From Symsagittifera roscoffensis (Eukaryota; Xenacoelomorpha; Acoela; Convolutidae), in contig NC_087063.1 of assembly GCF_963678635.1 (NCBI RefSeq), positions 68,614,727 through 68,678,726 of the forward strand: a DNA stretch of 64,000 bases, read 5' to 3'. Position numbers and translations under genes: made by a program. Shown piece after piece: positions 55,356 through 64,000 of the stretch. Position 1 is the first letter of the stretch. Each line of letters starts with the position of its first letter. The notes beneath the pieces are model-generated. The model was not told the DNA's origin, ran no database searches, and saw only the letters and a program-made list of their open reading frames with translations.

Positions 55356-55616
55356 GGGGATACTAACAAGAAGCACTGGGAAAACACTGAATAATAGGAA
55401 GGGGGCACTAAAAGAGTACTAAGTCAGGTTGAAGTAACCAATTGTAAGATCATATTCCCTATCCTATCCTAACACATAAAATTTTCAAGAGATTAAGAAA
55501 AGTTGTTTTCAGCAAATCGTCGATTTCTTTTTAGAAAAGTTTTTTTCAAAAGAGGTTTTAATTTTAGAGTAGATTTTTGTAGATAGTAATACTGTAAATA
55601 GTAACAATTGTAAATA

Positions 55617-57788
55617 ATGAGGCGGAGCAGGGTACCGGTAGCTGAGAAGAGATCTACCGAAGCGAAGACAAAGTATAACTCGTCGCTACGTAAAACAACA
55701 TCAATGGGTCCGAAGGTAACAAAGAAGAACTTTTCAGTTAGTATGGTCAGCACGAGGAGTACCAAGGAGAACAAAGCAAAAGAGGGCATAGAAGAGGAAC
55801 GAGTAGAACCCACCATCGAGATTGATCTAGAGACACCTGATCAAAGTGTGGATGAAGCAGGAAAGAAGACGACAGAGTCAACTCCAATGCCTAATGCGGA
55901 AGAACCTAACCCGAATCCCATAGAGTTCTCACCGATAGACATCGCGGAAGACACAACAGGCAACACGTAAGAAACAGTGAAGGATGAGTCTCAAAAGAGA
56001 ACGTCTTTTACTGAAAGATTAGCAATGATGGTCGGAATGAGATCGAAGGACGCAGCAGTGGAGGAGACGAAAGTTGAGAAAAGCAAAACATTCGGAACAG
56101 TATCCACGAGACCGACAGAGACCGATCAGAACGAGGGTCAGAGAAAATCGGGACCAGCGATCAACTACAGGACAACAACGGACCATGGAACGACAACTCT
56201 TGAGTTAAGCGACTTGATGGCGAAACTAGATCAGATAGATGAGAAACTGAAGCACAGCGAAGAGGATAGAAATGTGATAAAGAAAGAAATGAGTCACAAC
56301 AAACATGAGTACTTGGACAACTATTTCCATCTAGCGAGAGCGATGGAGGAAAAGCTTCAGAAGATGTCTGACAAAGTAGAAACCACTGATGAAGAGCGAG
56401 AGAAGAACATCAGAAAGGACATGCAGGAAATGAAGCAGCGATATGACGCAGTGAATTGCCAGTTAGGGAGTTTGGAAACGAGAATGGATACGATGAGTAG
56501 GGAACAGGCTGAGAGCTCAAGTGCAATACAGACAAAGCTAGACGCTATTCTTACGAGTTCAACACAACAAGACAGGCCAGCTGCAGAGAGGACACAAAGT
56601 AATAGAGTGGACTTTGTGGAGCCTCAAAGGAACAAACGACAGTCAACGCCGTTACCAGCAACCCGGGAGGCCGCGATTACGGCACCGGTGGGGGCCAGGG
56701 CCATTATAAAGAATGGAACAGTGAACACAACCATTGGTCCAGGGGACTCAACGACTCACAACAACGTGGGACCTTGGGCAATCACCTGGGAAATGATGAA
56801 CAGGACGCTAGAAGCCTTCGCCACGAGGAACACCGACTCGAGTGACAGAGGAGGCAACAAATCCAGGAAAACCTTCAAGAAACCGAAGGAGTTCAAAGAT
56901 GATTCAGATGGATGCAGTGACACTTGGGTAGAAGTCATGAGGTTGCACTTAGAACAAGACAACTTGAACGATGAGAGGCAAGCATGCACAGCGATACTGA
57001 GCAATCTGGAAGGCACGGCATTGAAATGCGTGGTTGCGAAGAAAGAAGAGGAACACGACACAGCGGACAAAATCTTGGAAATATTGTTAAATAGATTCGG
57101 CTCAGGCATGAAGGGTCATCAAGCGATGATGCGATTTGAGAAGAGGAGACAAAGGGACGATGAATCGATTGACAGCATCCTAGATGATCTTGAGAGCTTG
57201 AGAAGAAGGATTGACCCGGAAGAATCTACCAATCGAAGGAACTTCAGTATCGCCTCAAAGTTCATTGATGGGGTGAAGAGTGATGACTTGAGAACGATGT
57301 TAGCAACGTACTACACATTGTCGAAAGACAGTGCACCAACTCCAGAAGAGATGAGGCAGAAGAGAGTACATGTTGATGAAACCCAAGAAATACTCGTACT
57401 CAGATAACAGGAATACGCAAGGGGGGAATCAACCACAAAGATCGTCATGGTACAAGCCCAGAGATGACATGGACAAACGTAGATCACGCGCAAGAGTTTG
57501 GGATATGCACCCGATGAAGAAGATATGAGCCAGATGGAAGAACACGAGTTCTATAGTGGCTTGATCATCAAAATAGGTGCAAGATGCTTCTTCTGCAACC
57601 AAGAGGGGCATTTCAGGATGGACTGTCCGTTGTTTTGGGAAGCGGTCAAGAACCAGAGTCATCCAAAACACAAGTTGGCGCTAGCAGCAGTGCAGAACCA
57701 AAGGAACAGACAAGGTGAATTTGAGACGAAAAACCTAGAAAGACCAAATGCGGAGCTACCGACGAAAACAGTGAAAGCTGTAACATAA
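55617..57788 (+). pseudogene. gag, element C
   Basis: The ATG at 55617 begins a basic N-terminus; TAA at 55968-55970 is in frame with the next part (55977-57407). Order: disordered N-terminus, a heptad coiled coil (LSDLMAKLDQIDEKLKHSEE to MDTMSREQ, 56200-56515), linker, capsid-like domain (DSDGCSDTWVEVMRLHLEQD, KGHQAMMRFEKRRQRDDESI). Compared with B, 5 bp are lost at about 57365 and 58 bp at about 57487, together restoring frame but deleting the first CCHC knuckle. The second knuckle, CFFCNQEGHFRMDC (57587-57628), remains. Ends at TAA 57781-57783 just before the pre-protease helix. Confidence 0.85.
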
Positions 57789-58900
57789 TGTAATAGTGCA
57801 GTAGAGGCCACGGCGAAGAACGCACAAGAAATCGATTATGAGAAGGCGGCAGCGAAGGCCATCAACAAAGTGAAACAAGACCTAGCAGCGAAAGAAATAG
57901 AACAACGACTGAAGCAAGAAATCCAAAGACAGAAGATGAACGAAGCATTAAGTTGCTCACAGACAGTACCAGAAGCTGCTGAGGAGTCGACAAAAAATGG
58001 AAATTGCAACACGGTAAAAATGGTTACAGGAAAACCATTTGGCATAACAAAGATTGGGGCAAGAATAATGTCAAAAATCACTGTGGGCGGCCACGAAGTA
58101 ACGAGAAACTTGAGCGAACCAAGTGACCAGACAATAATGCACATTGATGTGTACGCAGATTACTTGAGTTGTATAAGCCCACAAACGACTTCTAGAGCGT
58201 TGAGAGCACTACTCACGAGAGGGGGTAGCAAGTCGGTACGTGTTGATAACAGGTACACAGAAGCTTATGTGATGCTAAATATAGATGGAATCAACATCTA
58301 TACCAAAACAATGATAACATGTGATGAAGACCTAAATGGGCAAATCTACGTGGGAAGAGAAGAGTTGAAAGTGAGATCGATCGGACACTGCGCCATGCTT
58401 GAAGAAGATGCGATGCACATCGGGACAGAGGCAGATGTGACAGGACACGAATTAGACATAAGTGGCAAAAAGACTCATTTACGTGGGTTACTCGATACGG
58501 GAGCAGTCTTGATTGTCATACCAATCGAAACTTGGGAACGAATGGGCTTCAACAAAGATGATTTGATAGATTAGAGAATACGGTTGTCAGCTGCGAACAA
58601 AGGGGCCCTGCGGGTGTTGGGCAGAACGCCGATAATAGCCCTCAATCTGGGGGAACGTAACCTGTGGATGAGCTTTCTTGTGGTAGAAAACCTAGATGAG
58701 TCTGACCAATTTATTTTAGGCAGAGACTTTATCAGGAACTTTGATGTAGCGATTGATCTAAACAACGCAATGTTCAGGATACGGAACCCGGATAGGAGGT
58801 ACGCAATCAAACCGGTAAATTTAATAATGGCAAATGAAACCAAAGCACCGGTATTCTTGAGTAGGAGGGTGAGGCTAAAGGCGAACGAGGCGGCGATTGT
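57789..58900 (+). pseudogene. Retropepsin region, element C
   Basis: In the same frame as gag. Helix AAKEIEQRLKQEIQRQ, then VTRNLSEPSDQTIMHIDVYA, LLDTGAVLIVIPIETW with intact Asp-Thr-Gly (58494-58502), and after a TAG at 58572 the flap and ILGRDFIRNFD (58710-58742). Only one nonsense change; the active-site residues are present. Confidence 0.8.
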
Positions 58901-60878
58901 AAGCTTACGAATGAAAAATTACAATGAACTAAGTGACAACAAGCAGGTATGCGTAGTCCCAAATTCAAATAGTCAAAGTGCTGCTGTTTTAGGAAGATCC
59001 TTCTCAATTACGAAGAGCGGCCTCTGCGTGAGTGTCTTGTTGAATACCCTTGACATGCCAATCACGATACAGAGGGGGAGGAAACTGGGATATGCTTTAC
59101 CTGTTAAAACTCGATATGAAATGACGGAAAACCATAAACAAAATGAAGTCGTTGATTGTCCCGATCATAGGGACAAAATTTGTATCTTGAGACGATTAAA
59201 TAAAATAAAAGATTCAACAGGTCTTGTGAAGTCACTTAAGTCAGAGACGGACGATGGACTATCGAGCTGTTCGAATTTCCCGGAACGACCCACATTAGAC
59301 GAAATACAGGGTGATAAACCGGTTCTACCGGATATTGAACACTTAAGAGGCAAGTTCACGGGCGAACAGCTCGAAGCCAACAAGGACGTACTAGAGCGTA
59401 ACGAAGAAGTTTTTTCAAGACATAAAGCAGACATCGGGTGTTGTAATTTCGTTGAACATGAAATAGAACTTGAGGAAAACGCAATACCGCACAGGGAGGG
59501 GGCGAGGCGCATGACCCCACACAAATCGGATGCGTGTAGGAAGGAGATTGGAACGCTACTAGAGTATGACATGATAGAACCATCCAAATCACCGTGGGCG
59601 TGTGGAGTAGTGATGGCCAAAAAGAAAGGCGACCAGTTAAGGTTTTGTTGTGACTTTCGATACCTGAACTCCGTCACGGTGAAGGATGCCTATCTCATAC
59701 CTAGGATTGATCAGAGCCTCTCGAAGTTAGGTGATGCAAAATTTTTTACGACTCTTGATTTAGGCTCGGCTTTTTGGCAGGTACCGCTGATGAAGCAGGA
59801 CAGGGACAAGACAGGGTTTGCCTGCGAGTTGGGTCTGTTTCAATGGAAACGGATGCCGTTTGGACTTTGCAATGCCACAGCCACGTTTCAGCGGTTGATG
59901 GCACACGCGCTGATAGGCGTGACGAAGAAGTACAACAATCTGGTAATGTGCTATGTGGATGACGTGGTAATAGCGACACCCACACTAGAGGACCACATTG
60001 AGAGACTCGAAGAAGTATTTGCGTGTATGAGGAGGTCGGGGCTGAAGTGCAAACCATCAAAGTGTGAGATACTCAAGGACTCGATAAAATACTTGGGCAG
60101 GATGGTGGACAAACACGGCATCAGACCAGATCCAGACGCGGTAGAGGCAGTCCTAACTTGGAAATTGCCGAAAACGGAACACCAATAGATGAGCTTTCTG
60201 GGTTTTGCAAACTACTATAGGGAATTTGTCAAAGGCTACGCAGACAAGGTTTATCCGATGCAACAGTTAATGAGGCACAAGGGCAAGAAGTTCATGTGGA
60301 ATAACGCAGCAGAAGAGTCATTCCAGAGAATAAAGAAAGAGTTGTGCGAGGCACCAGTACTAGGGATGCCAACAGAGAAGGGGATGTACGTACTGGATAC
60401 GGACGCGTCGGTAGTAGCGATACCTGGAATTCTCCACCAAGAACAAGAGTGGAACGGGAAGACAGTCTTGAGACCGATAGCGTACGGGAGCAAAGTCCTA
60501 AGTGACACGGAAATGAAGTACGAAGCACCGAAAGCAGAGATGTTCGCGGTGGTTACCTTTGTCGAGAAATATAGGGCATACCTAAGCAGCGAGCCATTCA
60601 AGTTGCGAGTCGACAACCGGGCACTAAATTGGCTGAAGACGTACTCAATGGACCAAAGTTACATTGGGAGGTGGAGAGTTCGCCTGGACGGATACAATAT
60701 GATAATTGAGCACAGAGCACGAGACAAACATCAAAATGCTGACAGCTTGAGCAAGAAGACGGAGTTCTACGAGAGACAAGAACAGTCTTCCTCTCACGAG
60801 ATGGTTGGACAAATCAGGCAAACCGATAGAAGATCAACCCGAGTTACCAAAGGAAACCACAAAAAAAAACAATCTTAA
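58901..60878 (+). pseudogene. Reverse transcriptase and RNase H, element C
   Basis: Continuous frame 58584-60188, TAG at 60186-60188, then the same frame to 60878. RT: WACGVVMAKKKGDQLRFCCD, TTLDLGSAFWQVPL, MPFGLCNATATFQRL, YVDD (59952-59963), LGRMVDKHGIRPDPDAVEAV. RNase H: VLDTDASVVAIPG, KAEMFAVVTFVEKY, LRVDNRALNWLKTYSMDQSY, HQNADSLSK. RNA- and DNA-dependent DNA synthesis and RNA removal. Family-defining Ty3/Gypsy order. One stop separates RT from RNase H; otherwise intact. Confidence 0.85.
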
Positions 60879-63068
60879 GAAAGAACCGAGGGATGCCTAT
60901 AGGAATAATGCTTAAGTCAAAGATCGTGAGGGAGACGCTCAAAGCAAAAGGCTACGATCTCAACCAAGTAGAAACGGGGGAAGCACAAATAGACGAGGAC
61001 TTAAAGGGGTTACTCGAGAGACTAGCAGATGATAAGCCCGTGATTCAAGAAAACTGTAGAGAGGAACCTGAGGTCACAATACTGCGGAAGAACGGGACAG
61101 CTAGTGATAGAAACACCTCGAAGGTGACTAAGGTCACGAAGGAAGTGGTGCAGTCACTGGTTGAAAAGATCCCAGCTGAATTACTTGAACAGACTAGAGT
61201 CAGGAGAAAGAGAGTGGAATTCAAGGAAGAAGCTGAATACCTGAGTCCAGGTCAAGAGTCCGGGGAGCGGTCCACGTCCACAGAAGAAGAAAACACCGAA
61301 CGAGAAAATTTGTCCGGGGAGTGTGAAATGTGGGAAGTGGATTCGGAAGCGAGCAGTGACAATCAAGATAGTCTCTGCATGATATTGGCAGAAGAAAAGA
61401 TTAGACACCACGACAGGGAACTAAAAACAGATCCGTCCTCAGGAACCTTCAACTTGGACATGCAGGAGATACGAGGTGGTGAAGAACTTGAAAGGATTGC
61501 AGTTTCGAGGAAGCCATTCAGGGAGCTATCATGCAATTCGAATGTGAGAACAAATCTGGTGCCGGAAGACGACATGAAGGTGGTGAGGAGGATAGTATGC
61601 GTGAAGCTGAATGACGACGTCCACAACCCTGGGGAGATGAATGGGCAGATCTGGCGCTGAAGGAACATGTCAGAGCGAGATACAGGCTGTCGGACCTGGT
61701 AAGAGCCCAGAAGAATGACAAGATGACAAGCAATCTCTCCAAGTGGATCCGAACGGGGTCTAAGGAGAAAGGGGAACTTGAGGAAGACAGCTACAAGATC
61801 CTGAGCCAGTTCTACAAAGAGAGGAAAGAGTTACTCTATCACACGGCTGATGGGGTTGTAGCATGCAAGAGAAAAGAAGAAGACAAGATATTACACAAGC
61901 ACAACCTCATCATACTACCACAATTATATCAGACAGAGGTGCTGTTCAGATCACATGATCAAATGGGGCACCAGGTGATAGACAAAGTGCAACAAAGAAT
62001 ACTTCACAGGTTCGATTGTCCAGGATTGAGGAAAGCCTGTGAGAGGTGGGTGAATGCATGCCTGGCATGTTTGCAAGTGAAAGACCCTAGGAAGATGAAA
62101 TTCCCACTCAAGTCGGTGGAAAGCTCGGAATTTAATGAAGTGGTGCAAATAGACCATCAGAAGATCTGTATGACGGACTCAGGGTATAACCAGATACTGG
62201 TTATAATTGATGACTTCACAAAGCTGGCAGAGGCGGTGCCGTGTCAAACAGCTTCAGCAGAGGAGACTTGTGACCACTTGATAACCCATTGGATATCAAG
62301 GTATGGTTGTCCAATGACTTTTCAGTCAGACAACGGAAAAGCCTTTGTGGGGGACTTGACTAAGGAATTAATGAAGAGGTCACACATAGCTCAAGCACAC
62401 TCAACTACCTACCACCCTCAGACCAACGGACTGGTAGAGAGACAGAATAGAACGTTGGTGAACATGCTGAGGGTATACTGCTCTAGATACATGACGGACT
62501 GGGATAAGTATCTGCCTCAAGTCGTAGGGGCATACAACAGTACTCAACACTCAACGACGGGAATCAGCCCATTCATGATGTTGACAGGCAAAGAGAGAGC
62601 GATGCCCCTGACGTTCTTTTACCCGGAGTATGAAGGAAAGAGGACGTCGCCTCAAGCTTACGTGAAAGTGGCGATCAGGAGACAGCAGGAAATTAACGAG
62701 CTGTGCAGGAGGAACACTGCGCAGGCACAAATGAGACAGCGCAAGAAATATGACGAAAGAATATTACAGGCGAAGCCATATGAAGTGGGCCAGTATGTGT
62801 GGGTTTTCCAGAATGTGATACCGCCCAAAGGGACGAAGAAACTACTCAAGAAATGGAGAGGACCATTCATGATAACTGAAGTACATCAACAAGGACGGTT
62901 CTACCGCTTGAGTACTGGGCGAGCAGCACATTATGAGAACCTGAAGCCTCATATCCCATCCCCAGAGGACTGGTGTGTACCAAAAGACATGGAGGGACTA
63001 GAGTACCTACTGGTAGAACCAGCATGTGAAGTGAACGAGAAAGGCACCAGAGATAAAAATGGTGGCAA
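60879..63068 (+). pseudogene. Integrase, element C
   Basis: The linker (60893-61660) contains TCCGGGGAG at 61258 and 61312; a one-base shift near 61650 leads to frame 61723-63708. HHCC: SHDQMGHQVIDKV and CERWVNACLAC. DDE catalytic triad complete: QIDHQK (Asp 62152-62154), FQSDNGKAF (Asp 62329-62331), GLVERQN (Glu 62437-62439). C-terminal GPF/Y-like module KKWRGPFMITEVHQQGRFYRLS (62845-62910). The most complete integrase in the window; no chromodomain follows. Confidence 0.85.
61258..61321 (+). promoter_or_regulatory. Two polypurine-tract-like copies in pol (element C)
   Basis: GTCCGGGGAG at 61258-61267 and 61312-61321, at the same positions as in B; a further copy lies at 63652-63661 in the tail. 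Confidence 0.5.
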
Positions 63069-63708
63069 TGAAAACTTGAGTTTGGATGACAACGAAAAAA
63101 TGGACGCGGACTCTGAAGCGGAATCTTTTGTGGAGGAAGATTGGAACGATCCGGATCAAGGTGAGGTGCCGAAGTGGACAGAACCAGACTTGTCAATAGC
63201 AGCGGGGACAAGGAGTGGCAATCGCAAACGCACAGGCATGAGGTACAACAGGTACGGAGACGATTTCCTGATCGACAAGATAAAGCCCGATGACCTAAGC
63301 AGAGAACTAACAAGTGTGGGCGAGCTGGCGGCAGATGGTGAATGGCAGATCATCAATGATAATGAACACTATCCACAGGAAGACTACTCGCCGCCGGAGC
63401 GGGAGACGGATTTAGAACAGAGCGAGATAGAGAGGAGGGAAAATACGAACCTGAGGATATTAGAATGGATGCGCGATGTCAAGAACGAAAGCGAGGAAGG
63501 ACAGAGCATACAGCAGTTTGACATATCAGCGGGGAAGTACATGAAAACGGAGGATCCTCTTTTCGGCTGGACGGCAACAGACAGCCCGCTCGACATTCCG
63601 CCAGATAATTCAGACCCAGCATCATCGACGGGGACGTCGATAAATATTTTTGTCCGGGGAGTGGGGGTAGGACTTACCCACACCGAAAATTTGATGATTT
63701 GGGCATGA
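63069..63708 (+). pseudogene. Acidic pol tail with macro-like domain deleted (element C)
   Basis: In the integrase frame: EEDWNDPDQGEVPKWTEPDL, SGNRKRTGMRYNRYGDDFLI, STGTSINIFVRGVGVGLTHT. The frame then reads NLMIWA and stops at 63706-63708. The sequence jumps at about 63699 to what in B is 3' of the pol stop (41609), deleting about 600 bp that encode the linker and macro-like domain. Confidence 0.75.
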
Positions 63709-64000
63709 GGGAAGAATCTCGAGTTAGGTGTGGGGGTACAAAACAGGTAGAGAATTTTAGAGGTGATTGGCATGACAATTAACATTTTAAATGATTGATG
63801 GTGCTAAAACATAAAATGAATCTGCATGTTTTTAGAAAATTTCCAATTGAACTATTTTAAATAGGACGGAAAGGAAAGGGTTTTAACTATAAAAGTAAAG
63901 GGGGTTTTTAGGTTAGGGACACCACCTGCTTGTCTAAAAATGGAGTGCTATTTTCAGATTGATTTGGTAAAGTCAAATTGACTACTCAACTGTATTCAAT
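63709..64000 (+). other. Intergenic region before ORF3, element C
   Basis: Collinear with B 41620-41885, including TGCTATTTTCAG (63946-63957) and AGATTGATTTGGTAAAGTCA. No coding sequence; window ends before ORF3. Confidence 0.6.

Larger units (their letters stand above)
53402..55616 (+). other. Leader (5' UTR) of element C
   Basis: 2.2 kb between primer-binding site and gag, unrelated in sequence to element A's leader. Contains an A-rich stretch (53610-53700), a 69-bp triplicate, G-rich blocks (54310-54360), and a 14-bp minisatellite. Its length, three or more times the LTR's, is typical of giant LTR elements. Confidence 0.65.
52479..64000 (+). mobile_element. Element C: giant Ty3/Gypsy-like retrotransposon (right end beyond window)
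   Basis: 5' LTR, primer-binding site, leader, gag and pol with only a few lesions: stops at 55968, 57781, 58572 and 60186, a frameshift pair at 57365/57487, a shift near 60800-60890 and another near 61650. Gag and pol share one frame from 55617 to about 60880. Continues into the intergenic region that precedes ORF3 in B, so ORF3 and ORF4 probably lie beyond 64000. Best template for the family's gag-pol. Confidence 0.85.

Noticed and set aside
62845-63068. Chromodomain at the integrase C-terminus
   Set aside because: After the GPF/Y-like module the sequence is acidic and low-complexity, without the aromatic cage pattern of chromodomains.

Overview
This is a eukaryotic, almost certainly invertebrate animal, repeat-rich window. 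I see no host gene, tRNA or rRNA. Nearly every base belongs to one superfamily of very large Ty3/Gypsy-like LTR retrotransposons, plus one short non-LTR (LINE) reverse-transcriptase fragment. From memory only, the gag zinc-knuckle region and the extra ORFs resemble uncharacterised cnidarian (perhaps octocoral) proteins. I give that assignment low confidence.

Layout. (1) 1-4017, 'element D': a 2.25-kb leader copy joined directly to the last coding segment of a relative, then its 3' UTR, polypurine tract and 3' LTR. (2) 4018-4790: LINE fragment on the minus strand. (3) 4821-5736: a 5' LTR with primer-binding site and about 30 bp of leader, cut short by the next LTR. (4) 5737-33340, 'element A': a divergent 681-bp LTR, primer-binding site, leader of about 3 kb (holding a second, nearly identical copy of bases 1-2254), a decayed gag-pol, and two tandem 7.2-kb copies of the region from the pol C-terminus through two extra genes. 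(5) 33341-52254, 'element B': complete with both LTRs, inserted into A's 3' flank with an apparent AAGA target-site duplication; it lacks the leader and the 5' part of gag. (6) 52254-52478: resumption of A's flank. (7) 52479-64000, 'element C': 5' LTR, 2.2-kb leader, nearly intact gag-pol, running off the window.

Gene plan of the family: LTR, primer-binding site (tRNA-Asn-like), long structured leader, one gag-pol polyprotein (coiled coil, capsid-like domain, two CCHC knuckles, retropepsin, RT, RNase H, HHCC + DDE integrase, GPF/Y-like module, acidic tail, macro-like domain), then ORF3 (coiled coil, SGNH hydrolase with Ser/Asn/His present, a second degenerate SGNH-like domain, a helical/hydrophobic domain, an acidic C-terminus), then ORF4 (about 1,070 aa, unknown, with conserved Cys/His motifs), 3' UTR, polypurine tract, LTR. 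B is 18.9 kb and lacks about 3.5 kb that C has, so a full element would be about 22 kb.

The most interesting candidates are the macro-like domain fused to an LTR-retrotransposon polyprotein, the SGNH hydrolase in ORF3, the unknown ORF4, copies of the polypurine-tract core inside pol, and a conserved hairpin just before the poly(A) signal. Every copy carries stops or frameshifts, so coding features are given as pseudogenes or broken ORFs.
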